This document shows, piece by piece, positions 35,201 to 47,019 of a DNA stretch of 64,000 nt (position 1 is its first letter; every line of letters starts with the position of its first letter). The stretch is from Prostheceraeus crozeri (taxonomy: Eukaryota; Platyhelminthes; Polycladida; Euryleptidae). The notes below the pieces were generated by a model that was given only the letters and a program-made list of their open reading frames with translations, was not told the DNA's origin and searched no databases. The position numbers were made by a program, and so were the translations under genes. The stretch spans positions 19,938 to 83,937 of the forward strand of contig CAJQUW010001622.1 of assembly GCA_907163375.1 (NCBI GenBank), given 5' to 3'.

Positions 35201-37035
35201 ATGTAGCTCTACATTCTGTCCATTCAACTTTACAGTCGGAAATGGTTGTAGCATCACCTGAAACGTCTTAACTTTGACTTTTTGATCTTTTGAATATTTC
35301 TATACATATCTTCTAATTCAGTTTGGTACTTTTACTACATTTCTGTTATGTTAACTTGGTTTTTCATATTTTCGTCTTTTTCGTTGGTTCCATTTTTATT
35401 ACTCTAAGAGCTACGCAGTTAATGGTTCTTTCTTTAATTATTATACATTTTGCAACCCCATTTACAGTTATGAGTGCTGTTACTTAGCTATAGTTCTTTG
35501 TCATTCACACTTTTCCTTCTTCAATTATCTTTTTCTTTGTTTTGATCTTCTGAGTAACAACTTCTATTCATGGACTCCCTCTCTTCCCTCAAGGTTCGAA
35601 CCCTTTCACGTGCGTTGTGTCCATTTGGCAACATTTCGACCCGCATCTTTTGGATCAACATTGTGCAGCAATATTGATCCCGTAGCGGCAAAAATTTATA
35701 ACTAAAAGAAAGAAGAGATCAATGCGACTCTAGTGGCATCACTCCCAACCTCATGCGATGTCTAGAGTGCCCGCAAATTGCATTTGAAAAAATTCAAATA
35801 ATTCTTTAATTTTGAAAATATCTTGCACGCGAAAGGGTTAAGAGAATTAGACTTCTTTTCACATAACAAATTTTCTGCTGGGACAGCAACGGGACCACTG
35901 CTCTGTTTAACATGATGTCTGGTGATTCTCTTCAGCACATTCCGCATAACTTTGAATGACAACTTTTCGACCGTTGCTAGAGAGTTTTCTTCTTCTGTAA
36001 GAGACGCATTTTTAGTAACCTACATGCCAAGACTAATTCTAGTAGTTTTGCGCCTTCTTCACTGTCTTCTGTACAGAAGACAAACCCAAATAAGTCTTCT
36101 AACGCTAGTTCGGACATCTCCGCATATCGCTCGACTTTCTCAGGCTTCAAATGCTAACTACTATTTGTCCGCTAAAGCAAATCGTCAAGTTTGAGCAAAG
36201 GGGTATCGTCAACTGCGGCATCGGTCGTAATCGTCGCGTCATCCACTCAAGACAATTCACGCGCCTTTCCTTTCAACAATAAGAAAACTGCAGGATCTTG
36301 CTTTTTCGGAGTTAAAGGAGCAGCTAGCTTCCAAACGTTGATCTCTTTCAATCTTTTTATGATGCAAAATCGGTCATAGTGATGGAGGCACTCATGATGT
36401 GACTCTGCTACCAATTGTATGCGAATAATCAAAACTCTCAGATATTCAGCGATGTTGCACCTGCGCGTTCAGGGCGTTTTTTGCGCACAAACAGCGAAAA
36501 TTGCTTATTTTCTGCGCGAATTTTCTATTATTGGAGATATTCATCAGAAAAAGTGCTGAGTCATTATGAATAATTGTGGACCCAAAGCTAAAATAGTTTT
36601 TCCAGCATTACGGAGTGTATTTTTCTTCATTCAAGCGTTCAATTGCTACAAAGGGAGTAAAATATTTTTCAAATACGAAACCTGATTCCAGCCGACCTGT
36701 TATCTCGTCTAAATTCATCCAGATTTCCGAGTTATTGCTGAATACGTACTACTAATATTAGGAAAGTATTTAGTGCACACCCCCTCCCCCCCCCCCCCGG
36801 CCTCCCCCCCCGTCGCTGTGAACCCACCCCCCCCCCCCCCCAGAATTATTTGCTAATCAGGTGACCAAGCGTCCCACGTCAAGCGTTGGACGCGAAAACG
36901 TTTGATTTTTTCTTTGTATTATATTTTCATTTAAACATTTGTTTGTATTCGGCATTATACATATTTCGGGAGAGATTTGTGACGTTTTTCTTTTTATACA
37001 TTATGCGCCTCCCGCCTCAAGCCATTACATTTACC
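35201..37035. other. No supported gene
   Basis: The minus strand at about 36150-35975 has a protein-like open stretch (KPEKVERYAEMSELALEDLF). It has no recognisable family and stops on both sides, so it is not called as a gene. Confidence 0.4.
36778..36841. repeat. C-rich low-complexity tract
   Basis: Almost pure C over about 60 bp, with short interruptions. Shorter C runs recur at 37563, 39497 and 43939. Confidence 0.9.
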
Positions 37036-37414
37036 ATGTTAACCTGAGTGTAGTCTGCTCAGACGATGAGGAAGTCAGAAGAAATAATCACATTGTTGAG
37101 ACTTCAAGTGATTGTCTCTAATTCAAAACGTGCTTGCTCGATTTGCATAAATTTTGGCATGAGAGTAGAAAATATCCTCACCCAGGGATCGCAATTTTCC
37201 GTTTTTTCCGGGTTTTTTTGCGAAATTAGTCTAATATAAATATTTCAAATTTATGCATTTAAACCCCGGTTTTTCCAGATTTTCCGTTTTATTTCTTGGG
37301 TGAATTGCGATCCCTGTCCTCACCTATGAGTACTTAAAGTTATGTGATTATTGATTCAATTTTACGAACTTTAGACAAATTTGAAAACGTGGGGGAAGAT
37401 AACCTATAAGTACC
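37036..37414 (-). mobile_element. Partial MITE copy (GGTACTTATAGGTTATCT family)
   Basis: The right end reads inverted as GGTACTTATAGGTTATCTTCC and shares interior words with 39478-40084 in the opposite orientation, for example ATCGTCTGAGCAGA. It is split by the hAT MITE at 37183. The left end is not recognisable. Confidence 0.5.
37183..37316. mobile_element. Miniature hAT MITE, 134 bp, perfect 8-bp target duplication
   Basis: TCCTCACC lies at 37175-37182 and 37317-37324. The ends CAGGGATCGCAATT and AATTGCGATCCCTG are exact inverted repeats. It also contains TTTTTCCGGG-type subterminal words. Confidence 0.92.
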
Positions 37415-39477
37415 GCATTCCTATGAATCCCCCGTTTACAATTGTTCAGCATGGCCTCGTGGATGGTTGTGCGACCAATATCTTTGACGAATTACAAACT
37501 ATGATTACCTTTGGGTCACATCAGTAGTTAGTTGACATCGATCAGAGGTATGTTGTTATACGCCCCCCCCCCCACATTTGAAATACTCCTTGTACTTCCA
37601 GCACTCTGCAGCAATTCGTTCAGGAGCAACTGACACTCAACTTGTCAGTTTCATCCTGTTATCAGTGTCATAAATGCAGTTATCGTGATTCGAAATATCT
37701 AAATAGGTGTCTCAGATGTCCCATGCACCAGAAACTTTATAATTTCATTTGGATCTCAAAGATGGTTTACATCCTGAGCTGCACTCCTTTCTAGTTGACA
37801 AAACTTGTCATTTACATGTAGATGAGGTTTTCTGATCTTCCTGTAAGTTCTAATTAGGCTTTCGTCTTTCAGCAGAAGATAAAAGCAACAGATATAGATC
37901 AGGGAAAGGGGAAATTTCTATGGCTAGATAAGTTAAAGCAAGAAAGTGAACAGCATAAATGACGAGAAAGTTGATTTCAAAAACCAAGATAACTTAAAGC
38001 CGAAGTGCTGCATACTCGTATAATTTTGATGTGGGCTGCGATGTTCTTAATAAATTCCTGAGATTTGTAGCTTTTTGCATAACCTCTGTGATTTGTTTGA
38101 CTCCTGTGATAGTTTGTTTTTCGTATTATGAATTTTGCCGCTGGTATTGACCGTAGTTGTTGGTGATTATCTATGCGATGAGTATTTGGATGAGTGAGAA
38201 TTGTAGCTGTCTGCAGTGTTTCATTGTCTTTTTCTGTATGTGCATGACAAATAGTGTTTCTCTCTTGGCAACCAAGAATTTAATGAAAAATGCTAATATT
38301 ATAGACTTACACGGATGCCCGGTTTCATTGACTGCTTGAAAGTGTTAATCTGGTGAACCGTTATGCGAAGCCATGTTTCACAAAATTAAGCCACCCGCAA
38401 TCCATACTGCTTGAAAATACGAACGTGTAATTTCATTGCAATTTTCATGGCGAAATCATCTACTTTTATTAAATTTTGTCGTTGTAATAGGGTAACTTAT
38501 CATTTAAGTGAAAGATCGAACTTTATTGCTGAAAACAAAGCCGAAGTCGTTGTCGGTCATTGATCCTATGTCTAACCATACAAGTAACGTCGAAAAAGAA
38601 TTGTCGAAACAAATTGTCCCAAAAAAATTGTGTTCGAATACCGGTCAAATTAGTGACCTATTATAAAAATACCTTTTTTTAAATAATATGAATTTTGCCA
38701 CTTTTCGTAGTTATTTTAGTTCGATGACTTTCTAAGGCACGCATCGATCTTCAGTATGAGTGCTTTGTTCTTGAACATGCCTCATTTTAGAACTCAATTT
38801 ATTATAAAATAATTTCCAATACTCTATTTTATGCTTATGGTGGCATAAATAAATGATCATGACATGATTGATAATTGCCATGATCATCTATTATATCACA
38901 TACATAGAATAGAGTATTAGAATTTTTTGTAATTGATAAAGCATGTAAATGCTGTTCATCAAACATTTTTTAGAAATGGCTTTTTTAAGCAGTCATTTTT
39001 GTGCATTCTCCTAATGATTTGGATTCATTGGATATCTGTAAGTCATACGTGTATATCTTCTTTATGACCACATTTCAAGTTACTTGAACTGTAGAATGCC
39101 ATTTCGCAGATACACTGTAATGGTTCCTTTTTAAGGATTATCTTTCACATGCAACATTTTCGTGTATATTGCATTGTATTTCCTTGCCCAAATCAATCTT
39201 GTCGATCTCTTCCTGCAATTATAAACAACTCAGTATATGCCTATTCAATCAGTTTTTTCTTCAGTCTTTATCATATACAAAACATCTTTGATATGTTTAC
39301 TAACATTTAGCTTAGAAAGATTTGCGGTTGGTGGTGAGCGGTCAATCAGTTCGGAAAGATATCACCAGTTTGGCCAATACAGAATCATCGCAAATCATGT
39401 GATACTGCTGGAATCACAATATTGAAGTGAAACCTAATTTTGAAATCAGCATACCGTTGACTTTTGGGCTTTGTTAC
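37415..39477. other. No gene; contains a diverged copy of the Penelope-flank repeat
   Basis: About 38810-39240 shares ordered words with 42950-43230, including CATGATCATCTATTAT, TAATGATTTG and AACTG(T/C)AGAAT. It therefore seems an old copy of the sequence flanking the Penelope pair. The rest shows nothing recognisable. Confidence 0.4.
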
Positions 39478-40084
39478 CAGTGGTTTTTATCTCTCCCCCC
39501 CCCACGTTTTCAAGTCTATATACCAAAAATCAGTCGTCACAAAACTTTAAGTGCACGTGAGTGAGAATATTTTCTACCCATATACCAAAATAAGTGCAAA
39601 TCGGACACGTACCTTTTGAATAATGGGCGATAACTTGAAGTGCAGCGATGTCTGCAACTTTATCTGACTACTTCTGACCTTATCGTCTGAGCAGAAAGCA
39701 CTGCAGGTCAACAAAGCCAAAAGTGATGATGAATAGGCTTTACACTTACACTAACATTTTTAACTTGAAAGAGGTGTGGCAAGGAAGTGGTCGTGGGAAG
39801 ATTTCAAATAGCAGTGAATGAGACGAAGAGGGATAGAGAACAATGTACACACGAGTAACAATGGTGCGTCAAACACACGATACCAGATCAAGCTGTTGAC
39901 ATCGCTACACTTCATGCTATCGTCTCTAATGCAAATAGTACTTGTCCGATCTGTATGTGGGTAGAAAGTGTACTTAAGTACGTTTGCCTGAAGTTTGGTG
40001 ACGATTGATTCATTTTTGTAGATTTTAGTAAATTTTTGTAGACAATTTTGTAAACCTGGGAGTGGGAGATAACCTATAAGTACC
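39478..40084. mobile_element. MITE, about 0.6 kb (GGTACTTATAGGTTATCT family)
   Basis: The right end inverted reads GGTACTTATAGGTTATCTCC; the left end is a decayed match (GGTTTTTATCTCTCCC then ACGTTTTCAA). The interior (GTGCAAATCGGACA, AGCGATGTC) matches 56992-57453. No coding content. Confidence 0.6.
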
Positions 40085-41341
40085 TTCAAATGTTCACAAC
40101 TTTTTATCGTGACACTGGATATTCTAAATTAGCTTATTCATTATGCTTCATTTTCATTATACAGAGTAAAGATTTACTCTGACGAAAATACATTATTATT
40201 TTCGTCATCGTTGAAGGTATACAACAAATCTACGTGCCATCTTCAAGTGCGAACCGACATCACCTACTATTGTACATTGATATAGCACTTAATTAGATTA
40301 TGTGATTATATTTTGCATATGCATTAATTCTATTTGAACTTGCACTTAGAGAGTTTTGTCCTTTTACACGGAAATTGGTAATAGCAATTTGCAGAAATTA
40401 CCTTGATATCTTGAAATCGTCACTCAGAAGAAATATCATATAAAAATATTAAAATCATATTAGAGAGCAATATTAGAAATCATTCAGAATTTCATACACG
40501 ACATGGCTTCGTTTATCCATGTGAGAAGGCATTGCTCAACCCTATTCATACCGGGGTCTGGGTCTATTCGGTCCTCCCTGTCGAATTTTTGCTGCATTCC
40601 TCTTGAAAGCTAACTTCCTGACAAAGTAAACTTGCCTGACTTCTAGTTTTAGCGTACTTTCTTCTCAAATAATCGCTCAATTTATTGCGCTGAAGATCAA
40701 GTTATGACCAATTTTTAAGTTAAGAAGTTTCCCACTTTTTCTTGCCATTTCTTCTACATAATCCTTATCGAAAACGTTTGGTAGGAATGCTTATTTTGCC
40801 TGCCTCACATGCAGTTTGCAAAAATGAAGGGTTTTTGTTGTTTTTCATGCCATCATCTTCAACCGCATTACATCCTTATAAGAAGGAGCCTGAACTTGTC
40901 ACCATCCTTGTAGCACGAAAGTTATAACACTGAAAGTCAGCGGCTTAAGTGAGCGAACGCAGAATGAATTAGGTATACACTATAATCGGACGGAAATTGC
41001 TTGAAGTTCACTGCGTACAATTCTGATTTCGCTTTCGTCTCACATTTAGCGTATAGGAGATAGTTAATGTTGTCGATTTCTAATCCATATTGTATGAAGT
41101 AGTGATTCTTAACCGCCGGTCGATTTCTGTATCTTTGCTGTTTGTCGATTTCCATGTCATATGCAATAATGATACTTCGCTGTCTGTCGATTTCTATGCC
41201 TTGTGCAACACTTGTGCACGTGCATCTATCTCATTCTTTCTCTCATTCCTTTTGAAACGTAGCATTAGGGAGCTATGACGTACTAATTGTGACGTGCATC
41301 AGAAGCAATAGCTGGCCATTTTAGATCGTCGATTCATGCGC
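40085..41341. other. Upstream region of the RBR gene
   Basis: No coding or element structure is recognised. Three TGTCGATTTC(C/T)ATG-like words lie at about 41070-41200. Confidence 0.5.
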
Positions 41342-41349
41342 TATAAATA
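41342..41349 (+). promoter_or_regulatory. TATA box of the RBR gene
   Basis: TATAAATA lies about 105 bp before the ATG at 41455. With normal spacing, transcription would start near 41372 and give an 80-base leader. Confidence 0.55.
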
Positions 41350-41454
41350 GTTCTATTGCACCACCGACGGCAATCCAAAGCGTTAACTAACAGCTGGTAT
41401 ATATTCTCCTTCTCTCAGTGTTGCAGGTGAACTACGAAATCTCTCAGCGACGAG

Positions 41455-42076
41455 ATGGCTACTATCGGACTCACGCCTTCCGATGGATCAACCCGTCGTC
41501 GATACAAGAAATACCTTCGCCGCTCTGCTCGAGAAAACGGATATTTCACTGTGACTGCCCAACATTCAATATCTTTACGTAGTCAGCACTTTGAACCAGG
41601 TGTTCCTTATTCGTTGAAGAAACTGGCACGCTGGCAATTATTGGATACTGTTGGAGACACTGCACAGGACACAGCTCAGCAGGAACCATCAAAGCGGATC
41701 GAAGTGACAGTGGCTAATGCTGTTAATCGTAGGGAGGGTCAACAGTTTTATGGAATATCTCCGAATAACGTCATCGAAATCAGTCAATCCAACAGAAAGC
41801 GTCGAAAACGTCTCAACATCCAGAGTCTTCACAGTATGATGAAATCGAGTGAATCTGAGGAGGAGAACATGATTGCTGTGGACTTTCTTGCCACCAGCAG
41901 AAGTAGTAAGAAATTTGAGAAGAAAAAAACGAAATTGGACGCGAAGAATTGCATTCATACACGAAAACTGTCGAGTTCCAGACGGAGAGATAAGTTGAAT
42001 GTTTTCATCAAAGCTGCTGCGAAAGAGGTGGAAGAAGAGGAAGAATGGGACGAAGAAGAAGACGTTACGTCGAATG
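41455..42076 (+). CDS. RBR-type E3 ligase gene, exon 1 (basic/acidic N-terminal region)
   Basis: First coding exon: 207 codons plus one base, ending at AATG followed by GTAAGT, a strong phase-1 donor. The exon at 54957 begins after TTTTCCACAG in the matching phase, and the acidic run ...WDEEEDVTSN would continue smoothly into DDEVFP. The spliced frame gives 797 residues. This part has a basic patch (RRRYKKYLRR, 14-23), a PYSLKKLARWQLL stretch (51-63) loosely like a SOCS/BC-box helix, an NLS-like NRKRRKRL (113-120), a Lys-rich segment (152-160) and a Glu/Asp run (191-203). No folded domain is recognised. A nuclear location is plausible. The ATG follows a TATA box and is the first in frame. The joining to 54957 is inference from phase and composition, not from a transcript. 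Confidence 0.7.
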
Positions 42077-42104
42077 GTAAGTTCGTATGTTTATGAAGAG
42101 AGTC

Positions 42105-42710
42105 GTGTCTTTAATTTAGGCCAGTCTTTCACAGCCTGGCGCATTAGTGCGCTTATGTGGCACAGCATCGTTGAGTCCTACCAGTCTTCAATTTAAGCGT
42201 AGCCTATTGTAGAGCCCGGTTATTTGTCTTTAATAAAGGTCACTCTTTCACAGCCTAACGCATTGTAGATTCCGGTGCTTGGTCATGTGTCTTTAATAAA
42301 GATCAGTCCTCTACAGTCTGCAGTGTTGTAGATTCCGGTGCTCGGTTATTTCTTTAATAAAGGTCAGTCCTCTACGGTCCAACGCATTGTAGAACCCGGT
42401 GCGCGACCAGTCTTCAATTTAAGCGTAGCCCATCGTAGAACCCGGTCATGTGTCTCTAATCAAAGTCAGTCCTTTACAGTCTATCGTATTATAGAAGCGG
42501 GTGCGTGGTCATGAATCTTTCATAGAGATCAGTCTTTCACAGTTTTATCGTATTGTAAAGCCCGGTGCGTGGTCCTGTGTCTTTCAAAAGGTCACCTACA
42601 GAAAGCGACTCCGGCCAGCTATGCTACTCTGAGGCCCGGCGGTGTGTCTATATGGCCAGCTCGCTGCGATGTTGTTGCAGTGCCCGGTCGTCTATTTTAT
42701 AATTAACCCT
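42105..42710. repeat. 62-bp minisatellite just inside intron 1
   Basis: Starting about 30 bp after the splice donor, units carry CTTTAATAAAGGTCAGTC, CTACAGTC and TTGTAGA(A/T)(C/T)CCGGTG. Anchor words lie near 42122, 42239, 42302, 42363, 42464, 42527 and 42588, a spacing of about 62 bp with some insertions. AATAAA hexamers occur at 42232, 42295 and 42356; later units have lost them. Confidence 0.85.
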
Positions 42711-42937
42711 GCCCCTCTAGTCACATTTCTGTTGTTGTCCCCGCAAAACTAAGCCGACCGACTTAAATTCTTGGAACTTTTAATTTCGAACTGTTGACCA
42801 AAAATCGGTGCGCTCGGCTTCCTGGAAAGTCAAAATTATGATCTATAAGGAATAGCACTTCTTTGAAAGTCCGCAAATGCACACGTTTTGCAAACATTTT
42901 GTGTGATAACACTCAGTCTCGCCTTTCCAAATCAGTA

Positions 42938-44629
42938 CAGTATTATATAAAAATCAGTCTATGAATCATACCATGATCATCTATTATACTGTAGATATGG
43001 TACTCGCCATTTGAAATTCAAATATTGTGTAATTACTACTTAGTAGCATTTCAAACAATAATGACACTTGTCAGTGCTCAGCTTTGTGTCTTTCCATAAT
43101 GATTTGAATTCTTTTGGTATCTGAAAGTCGTACTTTTTCCCCACAATCGCATTAGAAGTTAATTAGAACTGCAGAATATCACTTAATAACAGATTCATTG
43201 GCTACTTTTGCAGGAGAATGCTTCACATTTCTTATATTCATAAAGTTGACCAGGTGACGAGAGATCATCTTTCTGAGAAAGTTACGCAAATGTAATCAAA
43301 ACTCCCCTTTTCAGTTTATGGGCCGATGTAATAAAGTAAAAGTAAAACATTTCTGTGACAGGTCTTCGACGTCCAGCGCCTTCAACGGTCGATGTTTGGA
43401 TGGCACAGATGCAACCTTTGTGAGGGTTTATATAAGAGTGAATGATATCAAGAACTGTGTTGCATGTATGATTGGGTGTTGAACTGTGAAGTTAGATTGT
43501 AAAAAGTAAAGGTAATTTCATGTTTCCTACTATGATTGCTGGCTTAAGTTGTGTGATTGCTTTGGCTTCTGTTATTGTTGTATCTCGTGCGTTGGTCAGT
43601 TTGCTAATGAGACCGACCTGAAAAGTCGGGATGTCACCAGCGCCATTGTGTTTGTCTATTAAGTGTTGATAAAGGGCGCTCGATGTACGTTTGTTTTTTA
43701 TAGCTCGCTTATGCTCTTGATGCATCGTCTTAAACATTCTCGCTGTTTTGCCGATATGGAATTCATAACACATTTAACAGGTGTATCTGAACAGAATAAA
43801 CTTTTCCGGCAAATATTACTCTTACATTCAAGGCAAATCTCGCAATTACAAATTTGGTTACTACTTTTGTGCTTAAAAAATGATGCCGGTTTTATGGGGA
43901 ATTTGTATTATTTGATTCATTTTATTTACCCCACTCCCCCCCCCCTACACACACACCGCCCATATCAACAACACACAATAAACCTTTGCGATTGCATCTG
44001 TCGTTTACAAAAGGCAAGTTGAAATTAACGATCTTATGTGGTTTTGGTTTTTAAACTCTCGGCAGGCGTTTTTATTACAGCCATTATCGATCAGAATACT
44101 CTGGAATTCGCTAATATTTTCTTGTTTTATGATGTCGTCACCTTTTGCAGCGCTTTGCAATTGACTGCTAAAAAAAATTTGTTTTTATATGCTATGGTAA
44201 AAAGGCATCTCTTAATACGTGTAGTAAGTAATGTACTAATGACTCCTAGCTTTATAGCAGTTGTATATAACCTCGTTTGAAACTTTTATTTTCATATCTA
44301 GAAATGGCAACCATTCTCCTGTAAACTTAATATTTTTACTTACTGAATTGAAACCAGTCAATATTTCATCAAATGAGCCTACGTCATATGGTATTGGCCC
44401 TCGTAGGATGTCATCAATATGCCGTTTGTATATGTCGGGTTGAACATTTAATATTACTAGAGCTTCCGTTTCAATGCTATGTATGAAATTTATTGCAAAC
44501 GGAGGGGCAAAATGAGCACCCATGGGTACTCACTCTATTTGCTTGTATACTTTATCATTATATTTCATTTCATAATTATAACAAATAAAATTTAGCAAAC
44601 GTTCTACGTCTTCAAGACTAATGCCATAG
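42938..44629 (-). mobile_element. Penelope-like element, truncated minus-strand copy
   Basis: Minus-strand reading gives the end of the reverse transcriptase (MGAHFAPPFAINF, then YKRHIDDILRGP and LPFLDMKIK), then a linker, then a GIY-YIG-like endonuclease (FHIGKTARMFKTMHQEHKR at about 43760-43690) and a 3' tail. That order defines endonuclease-bearing Penelope-like retroelements. The copy starts inside the RT. It is a close inverted match of 46960-47019 plus 48216-49790. About 65 bp of C-rich and CA-rich sequence interrupts it near 43925-43990. Confidence 0.8.
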
Positions 44630-45060
44630 TTACTCTTACATTCAAGGCAAATCTCGCAATTACAAATTTGGTTACTACTTTTGTGCTTAAAAAATGATGC
44701 CGGTTTCATGCCACATTCGCTTGTGACTTTTATGGGGAATTTGTATTTATTGATTCATTTATTTACTTTGCGATTGCATCTGTCGTTTACAAAAGGCAAG
44801 TTGAAATTAACGATCTTATGTGGTTTTGCTTATGTTGGTTCCTGCTTGTTCTTTGGTTTTGCCTTTCGGCAGTCGTTTTTATTATAACTATTATCGATTG
44901 GAATACTCTGGAATTCGCAAATATTTTCTTGTTTTCTGATATCGTCATTGCCGTGTTTACCAATTGACTGAAGCCTGCTGCTCATGAAATTTTGTTTTAT
45001 ATGCCATGGGTAGTAAAGGCCCTAAGTACCGCTTGTCTCATTACATCAATAAGAGCTTTT
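44630..45060 (-). mobile_element. Second partial Penelope-like copy in head-to-tail array
   Basis: Sequence already present at 43812-44200 recurs here in the same minus orientation (for example the words around 44640-44705). It joins the truncated RT of the next copy near 44629, so partial copies lie head to tail, a known habit of Penelope-like elements. Confidence 0.7.
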
Positions 45061-45689
45061 GGGATTAAGCTTCTCTGAATTTCGAGACATTAAAATACAA
45101 TTTACGTTGAAGTTCTAGCTTCAAAGACGTTGAGGCTTATGAATCGAATTTAGTAGTACCATTCGATAAAAATACATGTAATTTGCCACCTAAAATGAGC
45201 GAAGAGATGGGACAAAAGGTAGTTTGTTTCGAAGGCGAGTTGAAGAATATTTTGGTTTACGAAACTAAAAAACTTAATGATAGCAAAGCGCATCTCGACA
45301 CTAAAAATAAATAACGCAAAACTAAAACTTTCTTACAGAACAACGATTTACAGTGCATCCCGTCAGATGAGACGAATAGATTTGTAGTCCGTAAATCGGA
45401 AGATTTAGCAAAGAAAAATGAAAATGTACTAAAAGATGAAATGACTTACTTGGAATTAAATAAGACTAAAGTTGATTCATTGAAGAAATAAACCTATAAA
45501 CTTATCAAAAATGTTATTAAAGATAGTCCGGTCTTGCGATCTCAGAGTGAAAAATTAATTACTTGGTTAGTCAATAATCAAAAATATATAAATATAGATT
45601 ATTACTGGTAGTAGCAACGTTATAAACAAATCTAAAAAATGTTTAAAATAGTCTAAAAAAAATCAGTCTAATCTTAACCTAAATATCAA

Positions 45690-46610
45690 CAAATGGTATA
45701 AACAAAAAATCTAAAAAGTATCACACATTATAAAAATCCTAAAAAAAAAACAATAAAATGTAATGCATAATTATACAAAATCAAATTAAAAAATAAAAAA
45801 CATAAAAAAAAACAATAAAAAATAAAATAGAATACAAAAATATGTAAATTCATTAAAATAAAATAACTTTAAATACCAAAAAAAAAAAAAAAAATTGACC
45901 TTTTATGGATAGTTTCCCTTTTATCTAATAAGTTTTTTTGTCGCTTACATTTATAATTACTTTCTTTTTTTTTCTGTTATTTGTAGTGTTTAATTTAATC
46001 CCTATGTATATTATTAATAAAAATAAAACTATTAAAAAATAATAAAAAAAAAAAAGTAAATAAAAAAAAAAGAAAAAACAAGAACAAAAAAAATGATACT
46101 GAAAAGAGGACTTATAAACATAAAAAAAAAGTAAATAAAACGAAAAAAAAACTAACCAAGTATTCATTTATTACAAACAAAATTCAATTAACAAAACGTC
46201 CAACAATAAAAAGAAAATTAAAATTATAAATTAACACAAGTGAAAAATAAAAAATACAACAACAATTAACCTATGTATTTAAATACAAAAAAAAATTAAA
46301 ACAAAAAATATCTCCTTTAAATAAAAAAAACAATAAAAAGAAAACAAACAAAAAAAAAAAAAAACAACGTAAACAACAAAGAATATATTAAAATAAACAG
46401 ATAATAAAAAAACATCAAATCAAAAAAAAACTCACACAAAACAAACCTTACCACTTGCATTTCAACACAAAAAAAAAACAAAAAAAAAAGAAAACAACAA
46501 AACAAAAAACAACAAACCACAAAACAAAAAACTAAACAAAAAAAAAAAAATAAACAGACCAAAAAAATCAAAATCAAACCCAAAAGCAAAAAGTCAAAAA
46601 AATAATCCCA
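45690..46610. repeat. A-rich, G-poor low-complexity kilobase inside the Penelope-like element
   Basis: The plus strand is almost only A with scattered C and T, with long A runs and barely any G. It separates the N-terminal RT segment (ending about 45600) from a KDQKEKSDDGFPVRPIAS segment at about 46640, so it is an insertion or local expansion in the element. Confidence 0.85.
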
Positions 46611-47019
46611 TAACCACCCCCGACCAATTTCTTTACTTTCCTCAAAGATCAAAAGGAGAAATCGGACGATGGTTTTCCGGTTCGACCGATAGCCTCAGTT
46701 CGCAACACCCCAATCGAGAAAATTGATTGAGTAGTTTCTAAAATTCTAACTCAAGTCTTACAATATATTCCGTCTTACCTATCTAACAGCGATGATCTGA
46801 TAGCAATGTTAAACGAACAGACTAGCGCAAATAATAAAGTATTCATGTCCCTGGATGTCATAAGCCTGTACCCATGTATACCGGTAGGGGAAGGTATAGC
46901 ACACAATATTGAACTGTTACGCAATTATTGGGACAAAATTGACAACTATGACATTAGTCTTGAAGACGTAGAACGTTTGCTAAATTTCATTTGTTATAAT
47001 TATGAAATGAAATGAAATA

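Noticed and set aside
35975-36432. Protein-like minus-strand frames
   Set aside because: Stops at short intervals, no recognised family, no clear splice sites.
40742-41278. Short plus frames upstream of the RBR gene
   Set aside because: Low-information AT-rich frames without motifs.
45925-46652. Phe/Leu-rich 'membrane protein' frames on the minus strand
   Set aside because: Translation of the A-rich tract; no real gene.
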